NCBI GenBank assembly: GCA_027578915.1
Contig: JANBTT010000010.1
Location: 124,001-188,000, forward strand
DNA: 64,000 bases
Origin: Coemansia sp. RSA 1200
Taxonomy: Eukaryota > Kickxellomycota > Kickxellomycetes > Kickxellales > Kickxellaceae
Direction: 5' to 3'
Shown here: one piece after another, positions 34,213-43,473 of the stretch
How positions within the stretch are numbered: the stretch's first letter is position 1
Layout of the letters: every line of letters starts with the position of its first letter
Notes under the pieces: model-generated
The model's input: the letters and a program-made list of their open reading frames with translations, nothing else
What the model was told of the DNA's origin: nothing
The model's database searches: none
Translations under genes and position numbers: made by a program

Positions 34213-34435
34213 CTTTCGTGGACGCACGGCCAGCGAGTCGGAGCTGGGGCAATTCGACGGACCGGCATCAACGCATCTTGCGTCTCTGCCAATTCCGTCC
34301 GATTCGTCGGCTGGTGGCGCCCCGACCGCCGGCAGTGTTTGCGGGAGACCGTCGACGGCTGCGCATTATGATGTTCTTGGAATCGTGATGGAGTCTGCTG
34401 AACAGCAGCATCATTTAGCCGAGTCCTCTGTATAG
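31077..34435 (+). CDS. Unrecognised protein with Trp-containing helical repeats and Ser/Gln-rich tail, two exons
   Basis: Exon 1 is 31077-31149 and exon 2 is 31989-34435, joined in phase 1 (GAAG/GTACCG donor, ATCTGTAG acceptor), giving 839 residues. The join reads ELDWWSE-D-AIVRFGTNTQ. Residues about 55-220 contain three or four helical repeats of about 33-50 residues with the pattern [LI][RV].LV.[SD]W....., then VA.LV..L...W; examples are RWLVSSWRVESTA and VRELTKDWTSQQVAQLV. From about residue 235 the protein is low-complexity and rich in Ser, Thr, Ala and Asp, with KRLR-type basic clusters that could be nuclear signals. A run of about 16 Gln is encoded by CAG repeats at 34160-34209. The compositional plan suits a transcriptional or RNA-binding regulator, but that is a guess; I do not recognise the family. 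Confidence 0.7.
31150..31988 (+). other. Intron of the Trp-repeat gene
   Basis: An 839-base pyrimidine-rich intron, long for this genome. It contains a run of ten G at 31801-31810 directly after CCCCCGCGAA, so a C5/G-run hairpin is possible. Donor GTACCG and acceptor CTGTAG preserve the frame in phase 1. In-frame stops within it exclude read-through. Confidence 0.65.
34155..34209 (+). repeat. CAG repeat encoding polyglutamine in the Trp-repeat gene
   Basis: An almost pure run of CAG codons, preceded by mixed CAA/CAG, encodes about 16 Gln in the C-terminal low-complexity tail. Likely length-polymorphic. Confidence 0.85.
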
Positions 34436-34502
34436 GTTTCTGGGTGTTTGCTTGTTTAGGTTTTTGCAAGCAATAAAATATCAAATACTTTTTTGTGGTT
34501 AG

Positions 34503-34526
34503 CATAGCATAGAAAGATATGCTATG
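34503..34526. other. Perfect hairpin downstream of the Trp-repeat gene
   Basis: Nine-base arms CATAGCATA and TATGCTATG enclose a six-base loop, 68 bases past the stop of the upstream gene. It may be a 3'-UTR hairpin or a palindromic protein site for the PBI2 promoter; there is nothing to choose between them. Confidence 0.4.
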
Positions 34527-34850
34527 TAACAAGGTGGAAAAAAACAAGGATGAGGGGGAATGGAGAAGACAGCGTGACTTTTTTCTTCTCTTCTTTATTC
34601 TGTCATTGTGAAAGGGCTAGTTTATTGCCAAGGATTTTTAGAAATGGCCGGTGTATAAAAGTAGAGGAAAGAAAACACCCTCCTCTTTCTTTCTCCTTCT
34701 TCCATTTTTATCCATATACTGTATTTTTCCCTTTTTCTTTTTGCTAGAGCAGCAGATACCCACTGATTTATATATCCCGTAACGATTAAGCAAACACTAC
34801 GCAGACTATACCGGCGTTTAGGAGGCACGAAGAAGGAAGACACCACCAAG

Positions 34851-35135
34851 ATGGGCGAAACCGTAGAGCAACAGCAGCAGCAGCAAGCGAGTGAGGGAGG
34901 GGACTCGGGCAAGCTGACAATCATCCGGTTCAAGGAGGACTCGAGCGCCGAGGACCGTGCCATGGTTGAAAAGTCAATCACCGACAACGGAGGCACGATT
35001 GAGAAGCGCATGGACCTGATTGGCGCCATCGGAGTCAAGCTGGGCAACGCGCATTCGGGCGATTTCACAGCCTTCCGGAGCCAGCACGATGCGGTGGACT
35101 ATGTTGAGGAGGACAAGACCTACACCACTCAGTAG
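34851..35135 (+). CDS. PBI2: Proteinase B inhibitor 2-like protein (inhibitor I9 domain)
   Basis: A 94-residue small soluble protein. After a Gln-rich leader (residues 6-12) there is a single inhibitor I9/propeptide fold. It begins KLTIIRFKEDSSAEDRAMVE, continues through ITDNGGTIEKRMDLIGAIGVKL, and ends VDYVEEDKTYTTQ. The C-terminal VEED.....TQ end is typical of yeast Pbi2/IB2, which inhibits vacuolar proteinase B and, with thioredoxin, supports vacuole fusion. There is no signal peptide, which distinguishes it from a subtilase propeptide. Its stop is followed within 15 bases by a run of nine G. It is convergent with PER1, with 152 bases between stops. Confidence 0.88.
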   Translation: MGETVEQQQQQQASEGGDSGKLTIIRFKEDSSAEDRAMVEKSITDNGGTIEKRMDLIGAIGVKLGNAHSGDFTAFRSQHDAVDYVEEDKTYTTQ

Positions 35136-35287
35136 GCAGGATGCGGGCGGGGGGGGGAGTTTCCAGCACCATCTCTTGCTAGACAGAGTATTGGTTTTCT
35201 TTTTCTTTTTTCAATGATATTCATTCAACTACGTTTACAGGATGCTCAAAAATGAACAGGTAATACTGGAAGGAAAAAAGCGCTTGC

Positions 35288-36280
35288 TTATTCCTTGCGC
35301 AGCTGCTCCAGACGCAGGTCCCAGTTGGCGTCGCTGATCAGGTAATCGTACCACTGGGAGACGATGGGAATAGTGGCGGCATGCCACAGGGAATGGGCAT
35401 CAAGAACATCGGCAACGGGAGGGAAATCAAAGGCCTCGAGCGAGAAGGCCAGATCGGTGAGCACGATAAGCAGCGCAGGCTTCCACCAGAACGGCTGGCC
35501 ATTGGAGTAGGCCTGGGAGGCAACGGCGAACCACACCAGATTGCACAGCAGCCCAACCGCGGCGTTGGCAGCCATATTGTACCCGTAATCAAAGCGCACA
35601 AGCGACAGGTACGCGACATGCAAGCAGTACGGGACGGCACACAGCAGAACAAGGGTTCTGGTTCCGGCGGACCACGGGGGGAGCCGCAGGGCGCGCACGG
35701 TGCCCAGGAAGAAGATGTACAGCACATTGAGGCCCGCCGAGAAGTAGTCCAGCTTCTCGGTGAGCGGGAAGTCGCGCACATGGAAGACGGCCGAACAGAA
35801 CCAGGTCCACGCGCCCAGCACCACGAAGATGCTGAGCCAGCGGCGCATCGCATGCGACTGCGGCACCCGCGCACGAACCACCTGCCACGCACGCAGATGC
35901 ATTGCGCCGTTAAGCAGGCTGAACACAACGCTCGCCGGCTCCTGCACGCCGCCTACCCGCACAAACGCCCATTTGCCGTGGAACTGGTGCATCCGGCCCG
36001 GCGGCAATTGTTGTCTGGCCTGCCGTGTCAGCTGCCGCTGGCACTCGTAGTCGCAGTTGCTTCCGCACGTCCACAGCAGTGCGCGCAGATATCCCGGCAG
36101 TCCCGCTGTGGACTCTGCGTTGCCGTCGCATCGTTCGTCGATGCACCGGCGCACGCACTGCTGGAACGCTGGCTGCCGGTCTCCCGATGATGCCTCTGTC
36201 ACGTGCGCCAGCAGCAGCAGTAGCACCACCGCAGCCGCTGCTGCTGTGGCCAGCCACAAGGGGCTCCGTCGTCCGGCCAT
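35288..36280 (-). CDS. PER1: GPI-anchor lipid-remodelling phospholipase PER1/PGAP3
   Basis: A 330-residue ER membrane protein starting at the ATG at 36280 (MAGRRSPLWLATAAAA); the longer upstream frame is low-complexity leader. Residues about 9-28 form a signal peptide. The luminal Cys-rich segment contains FQQCVRRCIDERC and CGSNCDYECQRQ, as in the family. It is followed by YHGKW-like FHGKWAFVRV and about seven membrane spans, including the conserved FHVRDFPLTEKLDYFSAGL (His and Asp of the ceramidase-like CREST superfamily) and, near the end, DAHSLWHAATIPI. PER1 removes the sn-2 acyl chain of GPI lipids. It is divergent from NUP43. Confidence 0.93.
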   Translation of the reverse strand: MAGRRSPLWLATAAAAAVVLLLLLAHVTEASSGDRQPAFQQCVRRCIDERCDGNAESTAGLPGYLRALLWTCGSNCDYECQRQLTRQARQQLPPGRMHQFHGKWAFVRVGGVQEPASVVFSLLNGAMHLRAWQVVRARVPQSHAMRRWLSIFVVLGAWTWFCSAVFHVRDFPLTEKLDYFSAGLNVLYIFFLGTVRALRLPPWSAGTRTLVLLCAVPYCLHVAYLSLVRFDYGYNMAANAAVGLLCNLVWFAVASQAYSNGQPFWWKPALLIVLTDLAFSLEAFDFPPVADVLDAHSLWHAATIPIVSQWYDYLISDANWDLRLEQLRKE

Positions 36281-36892
36281 CCGTCGTGTGTATTCTATAG
36301 GCTGCTTGTTTGCTTTGTTGCTGTGGAAAGAGTGTGAGCGCAATAACCACAACAGTACTAGTAATTGTAATAATAGCAACAGGGTCCGGTGGTGAAGAAA
36401 AAAGAGGAGGATGAAGTGGAAAGGAGAGATGGAGAAGGTCCTTTCCATCTCCGCATACACCCTCTTTCGAGAAGAAAAAGAAAGAGTGATAAAAAAGCAA
36501 TGAAGCCAAGCCGCATGGTGCCGAAAATTAAAAAGACGATGAAGGGAACCACCCCTCACCACCACCACCGCTTTGCTCCAGCAAGCAAGCGTGTGAAGGG
36601 AGGAAGAATTGGTTGAGTACTTTTAATCGCCAGCCGGAAGGAGGAGCGTCCGCTGTTCTGGACTGATCCAGATCACATGAACCGCTCCCAACATTGCCAG
36701 ACATCAAGGTCGGTGGCAACGGCAGCGGTGATGGTTAAAAGCAGACAGCGCACATAAGCACCCGCGGCTTCTTTTGCCGTATTATTTGTTTCTTCTTCTC
36801 CTCCTCTCTCGTATGCTATTAGCATAGCCTGATCTTGCTGCTCCTATATAATAGCATACTTTTGTTCTTTTTTGTTTTCTCCTCTTTCGCAA
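36281..36892. other. Divergent promoter region PER1 / NUP43
   Basis: 612 bases. They include a T-rich stretch and a short palindrome TATGCTATTAGCATA near 36812, then TATATAA near 36845 about 48 bases before the NUP43 start. A TTAGCATA word occurs here, and similar words lie upstream of PBI2 and ESA1. No ORF is credible. Confidence 0.5.
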
Positions 36893-38038
36893 ATGACGCT
36901 ACAGGTGCAGCCGGTTGCGCGGAGAATCACAGCGGTGGCCTGGCTCCCTCCGCACGCGGGGGCCGCCTACAACGATGCCCGACTCAGCTTCGTGACGGGA
37001 TCGGGCGGCAAGCACCGGGAGCTGGCATTGTGGACTACAGGCAACCCGGACTTTGCTGAAAATGCCACCGACGAAGACCAAACAACAGCAACGGAGGCGG
37101 CAGCAGCAGCGACACTGGCAGCACGAGTCGCACACGACGGCGATGTGCGCGGCATCGCAGCAGTGTCGTCGCGGACGATAGTCACGGCATCGTCGTTTGG
37201 CACGGTGTCCGTGTACCAGACAGACGAAGCAGCCGCAGAGCGCGCGCGTCTGGAGCTGCGCGAGTCGATGACTGCGCACCGGTTTGGCGACTCTGCGCCG
37301 GCGGCCGCTACGGATGTGGCAGTGCAGCCGGGAGTCGCGACCGCCGATGCAGAGGTTGCCAGCTGCGGCGAGGACGGCGCAATCGCATACGCGCGCGTGG
37401 CCCGCCTTGACGCGCTGCAGCGGTACGAGGTTGACAGCACGGTGGTCACGGGAGTCTGCTGGCCCACGAATGCGCAGACCGCCGCATGCACACGCGCCGG
37501 ACAAGTCAAGGTGTTCGACCGCCGTGCTCCCGCCGACGTTGCCGCCGTTCTCATTGCATCGCAAACCACCACTGCTGCGCCTTCCTCCTCTTCTCTTGCC
37601 TTTGAATGCATCGCCGCGCATCCGTCGCAATCCTTCAGACTTGCCACAGGCACCAACGCCGGCTCCGTGCTGCTCTGGGACACGCGCAATATGCGTGCCC
37701 CCGTTATTGAGGCATTCAATGTTCATCGCGCAAGCGTCTGGGACGTTTGTTTCGATCCCGTCGGCTCCTCCTCCTCCTTCGTCTCGTGCTCCGACGACGC
37801 CTCCCTGGCTGTCACGCAATGGTCCGCAGATCCTTCTTCTGCCGATGAGGACGATTCTCCTTCTTCCATCTCCGCACGACCTGTTCGCCATATCTCTAGC
37901 TTCTTCAATGTGCTCTCGGTCAATTGTCTTGACGTCTGCGCCTTCACCCGCGCTAGCGTCATTGTTGCCGGCTCCGATAGTGGGAACCTGCTGATTGACA
38001 AGGTGCCTGCCACCGACCACCACTTTCGCCTCTTCTGA
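36893..38038 (+). CDS. NUP43: WD40 nucleoporin Nup43-like
   Basis: A 381-residue protein starting at the ATG at 36893. It is built of degenerate WD40 blades. The order of family blocks fits Nup43 of the Nup107-160 (Y) complex: RRITAVAWLPP, HDGDVRGIAA, IVTASSFGTVSVYQ, SCGEDGAIAYAR, AHPSQSFRLATGTNAGSVLLWD, VWDVCFDP, and the C-terminal LSVNCLDV....VIVAGSDSGNLLI (human Nup43 has LSVNTLDV at the same place). It would act at the nuclear pore and kinetochore. Ala-rich loops are longer than in animals. No introns. Nup43 is missing from budding yeast, which fits a non-Saccharomycotina fungus. Confidence 0.8.
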   Translation: MTLQVQPVARRITAVAWLPPHAGAAYNDARLSFVTGSGGKHRELALWTTGNPDFAENATDEDQTTATEAAAAATLAARVAHDGDVRGIAAVSSRTIVTASSFGTVSVYQTDEAAAERARLELRESMTAHRFGDSAPAAATDVAVQPGVATADAEVASCGEDGAIAYARVARLDALQRYEVDSTVVTGVCWPTNAQTAACTRAGQVKVFDRRAPADVAAVLIASQTTTAAPSSSSLAFECIAAHPSQSFRLATGTNAGSVLLWDTRNMRAPVIEAFNVHRASVWDVCFDPVGSSSSFVSCSDDASLAVTQWSADPSSADEDDSPSSISARPVRHISSFFNVLSVNCLDVCAFTRASVIVAGSDSGNLLIDKVPATDHHFRLF

Positions 38039-38137
38039 TGAGCCTTAATGAAGAGTTTTCTTTTTGGAACGGGGTGCTTGCAAATAACATCTGAACCACC
38101 AGAAGACAAAAAACGCGCTGCTTCCCACACCCACGCG

Positions 38138-38193
38138 CACGTGAGTTTGATCTGAATCTCTTGATCCCAGCGGGGCAGGATCGCGTTCACGTG
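38138..38193. promoter_or_regulatory. Pair of CACGTG E-boxes upstream of ESA1
   Basis: Two perfect CACGTG hexamers at 38138-38143 and 38188-38193, 50 bases apart and 190-246 bases before the ESA1 ATG, just past the NUP43 stop. CACGTG is the palindromic site of bHLH factors (Cbf1, Pho4 type). Which factor binds is not knowable from sequence. Confidence 0.5.
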
Positions 38194-38383
38194 CGCATGC
38201 CCTAGAACTGCGCCTTTTAAGCGTTAGCATACAAATAGACGGGCCAGAAAAAAAGGGAAATAGGAGTCCTGATTTAACACACAGCTAATACTTAATAATC
38301 AACAATCCAGTTTGCCTCCTCTTATTGTCCTTGCAATTTTTTATTTTCTACTCTCAGAACACAAGCTTCTTTCCGGCAGAAAC

Positions 38384-39805
38384 ATGGGCGGCGGAAGCAG
38401 GCCGGGGACGCCGGGCGGCCCAAAGACAGAACCGTCCTCCGCGAGCACAGTATCGGACGCGTCGGAGCTGAAGATCGGAGCCAAGGCGTTTTTCGAAAAG
38501 GACGGCGAGATCCGGCAGGCGGAGATCCTGTCGATCCGGGACATGGCCCGACGGCAGAACATACAGCGGTCGGCGGAGGACAAACCAATCGAGAGGGACG
38601 AGGACAACCATCTTGAGTACGAGTTCTACGTGCACTACGTCGAGTTCAACAAGCGACTCGACGAATGGGTGCCCCAGGCGCGTGCCCGGCTGGACAAGCC
38701 CGTGCTGTTTCCGAAGAAGAAAAACAAGGCACCGCATGCGGCCCCGCAGCAGTCGGCGCGCGATAAGAGGCGCAAAACTAACGCTGGCACGGCCATTGCC
38801 ACTGCCACTCCAAGCACGCCGCAGACGCCCGATGCCGCGCGCCACGACGACTCTGTTTACACGGCGACTACGGCGGCCGACACGTTCTCGAAGGAGAAGG
38901 AGATCGAGAAGCTGCGCACAAGCGGGTCGATGACGCAGTCGACCAGCGAGATTGCGCGGATGAAGAACCTCAACGTTATCGAGATGGGCCAGTTCCAGGT
39001 GGAGCCGTGGTACTTTTCTCCGTACCCGATCGAGTACTCGTACACACCGGTGCTCTACGTGTGCGAGTTCTGTCTCTGCTACTACGACAACCGCACACAG
39101 TACACGCGGCATCGCGGCAAGTGTGCGCTGCAGCATCCTCCGGGAAACGAGATCTACCGGAAGGACGATATTTCGTTCTTTGAGATCGATGGACGGAGAC
39201 AAAAGACGTATTGCAGGAACCTGTGTCTCCTGTCCAAGTGCTTCTTGGACCACAAGACGCTGTACTATGACGTGGATCCGTTTCTGTTCTACATCATGAC
39301 CAAGCGCGATGACCGCGGGTGCCACATCATCGGCTACTTCAGCAAGGAGAAGGAGTCGGCCGAGAACTACAACCTGGCGTGCATTCTCACGCTGCCGCAG
39401 TACCAGCGCATGGGGTTCGGCCGCGTGCTGATCCAGTTCTCGTACGAGCTGTCCAAGGCCGAGGGCAAGGTCGGGTCCCCCGAGAAACCGCTCTCGGATC
39501 TCGGCCTCCTCAGCTACCGCACCTACTGGTCTGAGGTCGTGGTCGAGCATCTGATTGGCTTCGACGGCGAGATCAGCATCGACGGCCTGAGTCGGCTCAC
39601 CAGCTTCACGACCCAGGACATCATGCACGCTCTTTTCAATCTCGACGCGGTTCGCTACTACCACGGTCAGCATTGCATTGTGCTGAGCGAGAGGGTTATC
39701 GATGCATACGAGCGCTTCAGAAATAAGAAGCACCGAAAGATCGACCCGTCCTGTCTGAAGTGGTCCCCCAAGGTCTTTTCGCAGGCCGAGCTGCGGTATC
39801 TGTAG
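38384..39805 (+). CDS. ESA1: MYST-family histone acetyltransferase ESA1 (NuA4 catalytic subunit)
   Basis: A 473-residue protein starting at ATG 38384. A chromo-barrel/Tudor-knot domain lies at about residues 28-108 (EYEFYVHYVEFNKRLDEWV). A Lys-rich linker follows. The MYST C2HC zinc finger is near residue 223 (CEFCLCYYDNRTQYTRHRGKC, spacing C-x2-C-x12-H-x3-C). The HAT core follows, with the autoacetylated lysine context LCLLSKCFLDHK, the catalytic cysteine context YNLACILTLP, the acetyl-CoA loop QRMGFGRVLI, and the catalytic glutamate in GSPEKPLSDLG near residue 366. Length and order match Esa1/Tip60, which acetylates H4 and H2A as the catalytic subunit of NuA4. Sas2/Sas3-type MYST proteins lack this chromo-barrel arrangement. 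No introns. Confidence 0.95.
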   Translation: MGGGSRPGTPGGPKTEPSSASTVSDASELKIGAKAFFEKDGEIRQAEILSIRDMARRQNIQRSAEDKPIERDEDNHLEYEFYVHYVEFNKRLDEWVPQARARLDKPVLFPKKKNKAPHAAPQQSARDKRRKTNAGTAIATATPSTPQTPDAARHDDSVYTATTAADTFSKEKEIEKLRTSGSMTQSTSEIARMKNLNVIEMGQFQVEPWYFSPYPIEYSYTPVLYVCEFCLCYYDNRTQYTRHRGKCALQHPPGNEIYRKDDISFFEIDGRRQKTYCRNLCLLSKCFLDHKTLYYDVDPFLFYIMTKRDDRGCHIIGYFSKEKESAENYNLACILTLPQYQRMGFGRVLIQFSYELSKAEGKVGSPEKPLSDLGLLSYRTYWSEVVVEHLIGFDGEISIDGLSRLTSFTTQDIMHALFNLDAVRYYHGQHCIVLSERVIDAYERFRNKKHRKIDPSCLKWSPKVFSQAELRYL

Positions 39806-41704
39806 AACACCCGCCTCCCGATTCGCATATATTTTTCTGTTTTACTGTTGTTGTTGATATAATCTGTACCAAATCAAAATTACACCCCTTGAACGTTTTT
39901 TTTTTACTTCTTCCTGTTGCACCGAGTAAAAATCCATCTCATTTATTTTTATTCATTTATTTGAGCAAAAGGCTTTTCTCCAGATGCGAGGAACACGAGA
40001 CACCTAGTCCAACAATGAAGCTTGGTTTTGAAGCAAAGTAAAAAAAGGATTGGCATGAATGAATTTCTCTCACACAGTGTTTTCTATCGATTGGCAAACG
40101 ACAGATAGGAAAGTGGTCAGTTTTTCTTGTTTTTTATCTTCGGCTTATTATGCGGAGCAGTAGAAATGAGCATTACCTGTTAGAAAAAATTGAAGCAGCA
40201 TCATGTGACGATCCGCAATTTTAGTCTATCTTTTTTGGTTGTTCATTATATGCGGTAGTAAATAGCAAATACCTGTTTCCTTCATACCGCTCTATATTGA
40301 ATATAAAACCTGTCCAGTGAAATATTGTGTCAGTCACGTTGTAATGGATATGAGCAGCATGATGCGGGTGTTTATCGGGATTCCCCTTTCATTCATTCCC
40401 TGCTAATTAATTCCCGTACAAATGAGGAAGGAATAAAAGAGCCGCAATAAGGAGGGAAGCTCATGCTACTAGATTTGCTTTTTATTCGTTTTTTGTTATC
40501 ATATAAGGGAAACAGAAAATTAGCACGAGTTTCCTTCCATTCCATCCCGTCCCGAAATGAAAAAGAGGGAGTAAAAGTGCATGCATTTTTTGGTGCATAT
40601 TTTTTTCGTTTATTTAGTCCATGGAATTGACCGCAATGTGAGAACAGAAAAAATATAAACAAAAAGCAAAACGAATGGATTTACATAAACAAAATTTTGT
40701 TTTGCTGGAATGTTTCGTCACATTACAGAATGATATCCTTTTTCCTACTTTTTATTATTCATTTAGATTTTTTTTTAGCTACTGGGTAAAAAAATAATTG
40801 GAGACAACCATTACATAGGAAAATAAAAAACAACGAGAATTCATTTTTTGCATGGTCATATCAGCCTTATTTCCCCCACCTTCCATTTATCTGTGGAAAG
40901 GAGAGAAGAAAACAGAGAAGAGGCGCAGTTCACATACATTTTTCATTATTAGTACATGTTATTCCACTTGTTATTTATTCAATCGAAACTGGTAGGTGGT
41001 GGTGGACTCTTCTCATATCCGCGCATTTTTGCATGGAATATGATTGTTCTCATTGTTTATTAGGTGGCGATTTCGCCCAAAATGGAAAACAGATGAAAGC
41101 AAGGAAGTAGCGGCATGTAGATGTAATAATAATATTTTTTTTAGCTGCCGTAGCATATATTCCATAAAAATAAGAGGTAAGAAGGGGGATGTCAAAACAC
41201 CCGGTAACTTGTACCTACCCATCTACCTTTGCTGCTGCAACTCATCTAGCATACCCCCTATTTTGTTGTTGTTGTTGTTGTTTTTGTTTCTAATCCACCT
41301 TGCATGCTTGGAACTGACTGGATGGGCTGGCAAAAAACTATGGACTTTCCTTTCTTTCTTTCCATACTTGGTGCAGCGCATATGTCCATGTCATTCATTC
41401 ACTTTTTTCTCCTTTCTTTCTACTTGCTAGTTCTCTCCTCCTTTGTTGTTGTTAATTTCCAGAGTATAAAACCCGGAAACAGTTTCCTCTCCCTTTCCTC
41501 CTTCATTCCTTCCTCGTCTTTATAAAAGAAACCAAGACACAACCCCTTCTAAAAGCATTTCTTTTATAATAAAACACCGTTGATATTTAAAAAAAAGTAC
41601 CTGTTATTTGTCCTTTCCGCCACAGTTCACCTTAAACTCTAAATCTCTAATTTGTGCCCCCCTTTTTTCACTCCCTCACTTTTACACTAAGGCAAAGCAG
41701 AGAA
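39806..41704. other. AT-rich intergenic region between ESA1 and hexosaminidase
   Basis: About 1.9 kb with T- and A-rich runs. ORFs are short and composition-driven. No RNA gene or repeat family was recognised. The last 250 bases carry TATA elements of the hexosaminidase gene. Confidence 0.55.
41465..41527 (+). promoter_or_regulatory. Two TATAAAA boxes upstream of the GH20 gene
   Basis: TATAAAA occurs at 41465-41471 and again at 41521-41527, 234 and 178 bases before the ATG, in an otherwise pyrimidine-rich promoter. This is a strong TATA arrangement, as expected for an inducible secreted enzyme. Confidence 0.5.
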
Positions 41705-43348
41705 ATGAGGATCACTACTGCCATCGTGGGTCTTCTGGCCACAACCATCCTTCCATCCGCTCTAGCAGTGTGGCCGCTGCCACACACGATGGAGCAAGGG
41801 AGCTCCAACACACAGGCATACTGGATCAACATCAATGTGCAGGGCAAGAGGAGCAGCGGCATCGTGAACAACGCGGTGAACCGGTACCGGGACATCATCA
41901 ACAAGGAGAGCTTTGTGGCGCCGGTTGACTATAACCGCGGGATTCTCAAGACCAGCGGGAGTCTGCAGGGACTCGTGGTGAGTGTGGAAAGCAGCGACGA
42001 GACGCTGGGCATCGGAACCGACGAATCGTACACGCTCGATGTGCCAGTCAAGGGCCAGGCCACGCTGAAGGCCAAAACCCCGTATGGCGCGCTACGCGGA
42101 CTCGAGACGTTCTCGCAGCTGGTGACATCCAACGGCGACTCGAAGGTCATTGCCAACACGCCCATCCATATCGAGGACGCGCCGCTGTACACGCATCGCG
42201 GTATTTCGTTCGACACCGCAAGGAACTTCTACTCGGTGGAGTCGCTTTTCCGCACCCTGGATGCAATGGCGTACAACAAGATGAATGTGTTCCATTGGCA
42301 TATCGTCGATGCGCAGTCGTGGCCCGTGGAAAGCAAGACGTTCCCCGAGCTGACGAAGAAGGGCGCGTACAGTGCGAAGCAGACGTACAGTTACAGCGAT
42401 GTCAAGCGCGTCATCGAGTACGCCAGACAGCGCGGGATCCGCGTGATTCCCGAGTTCGATGTGCCCGGCCACACGTACATCGTCGGCCTGGTCAAGCCCG
42501 AGCTGATGAGCTGTCTCAACAAACAGCCCAACTGGGACAAGTACGCCGCCGAGCCGCCCAGCGGCCAGCTCAACATTGCCAAACCCGAGTCGATTGACTT
42601 CACCAACAAGATCATCGACGAGTACACTAAGCTGTTCACCGACTCTGTCTTCCATCTGGGAGGCGACGAGGTTAACCGCAACTGCTGGGCCGAGGATCCC
42701 GATGTGCAGGCGTATCTTGCGGCGCATCCAGGCGAAGATGTCGAGTCGTTGCTGGTCAACTACTACACGAAGGTCCACGACCATCTGGAAACTACCGGCA
42801 AGTACGCGTATACGTGGGAGGAGACGCTGTTCCACTCCGACTACGTTCCCAGCACAAACAACACCATTCTGCAGGTCTGGATCGACCAGGAGTCCGTGCA
42901 GAAGGCGCTTGCCAAGGGCTACCGCGTTGTATCGTCAAGCTACGACTCGTACTACCTGGACTGCGGCCACGGTGCCTGGCTCTCCAACTGGGACGGCAAC
43001 TCGTGGTGCGATCCATTCAAGACTTGGATGCACGTCTACAACTATGACGTCGCCGCCAATGTCACCGACCCCGCACAGAAAAAGCTCATTATGGGCACTG
43101 AAGTTGCCATCTGGTCCGAGCAGACCGATGAGACCGTCATTGACCAGCGCATCTGGCCCAGGGCCGCCGCAATGGCCGAGACCGCTTGGTCCGGGAAGTC
43201 CGATGCCAGCGGCAACGTCCGCACCACCGCCGAGGTCGCCTCGCGTCTCCATGAGCAGCGCTTCCGCATGGTTGGCCGCGGAATCAACGCCGAACCCATG
43301 CAGCCGCTGTGGTGTGCACGCAACCCCGGCGCATGCAACCTTCCCTGA
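41705..43348 (+). CDS. Secreted beta-N-acetylhexosaminidase (GH20)
   Basis: A 547-residue enzyme that removes terminal GlcNAc/GalNAc, chiefly from chitooligosaccharides. It starts at ATG 41705. Residues 1-20 (MRITTAIVGLLATTILPSAL) form a signal peptide, so it is secreted or vacuolar. The GH20b N-terminal domain spans about 20-160 and the catalytic barrel follows from HRGISFDTARNFYS. The MNVFHWHIVDAQSWP block and the catalytic Asp-Glu pair in HLGGDEVNRNCW near residue 318 are present, as are the substrate-binding Trp motifs WEETLF and LSNWDGNSWCDP. The C-terminus ends with two Cys. Length matches fungal Nag1/Hex1. A role in chitin recycling or autolysis is inferred. Convergent with the Arb2-domain gene. 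Confidence 0.95.
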   Translation: MRITTAIVGLLATTILPSALAVWPLPHTMEQGSSNTQAYWININVQGKRSSGIVNNAVNRYRDIINKESFVAPVDYNRGILKTSGSLQGLVVSVESSDETLGIGTDESYTLDVPVKGQATLKAKTPYGALRGLETFSQLVTSNGDSKVIANTPIHIEDAPLYTHRGISFDTARNFYSVESLFRTLDAMAYNKMNVFHWHIVDAQSWPVESKTFPELTKKGAYSAKQTYSYSDVKRVIEYARQRGIRVIPEFDVPGHTYIVGLVKPELMSCLNKQPNWDKYAAEPPSGQLNIAKPESIDFTNKIIDEYTKLFTDSVFHLGGDEVNRNCWAEDPDVQAYLAAHPGEDVESLLVNYYTKVHDHLETTGKYAYTWEETLFHSDYVPSTNNTILQVWIDQESVQKALAKGYRVVSSSYDSYYLDCGHGAWLSNWDGNSWCDPFKTWMHVYNYDVAANVTDPAQKKLIMGTEVAIWSEQTDETVIDQRIWPRAAAMAETAWSGKSDASGNVRTTAEVASRLHEQRFRMVGRGINAEPMQPLWCARNPGACNLP

Positions 43349-43473
43349 ATAAATAGAGGAACGTGTTAATCCTCCCGGCAGCTGGCTCTTCCTTTTCCTC
43401 TTTCTTCTCTCTGATCTTGTCTTTCTAGTATAACAAACCAAACAAAACAAACGATGTGCCTTATTCTTCTGCT

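Noticed and set aside
36899..38023. 374-codon minus-strand frame opposite NUP43
   Set aside because: Antisense shadow; Arg/Gly/His-rich with no domain.
38354..39733. 459-codon minus-strand frame opposite ESA1
   Set aside because: Shadow of the codon bias of ESA1; no motif, Arg/Val/Leu-rich as expected for an antisense frame.
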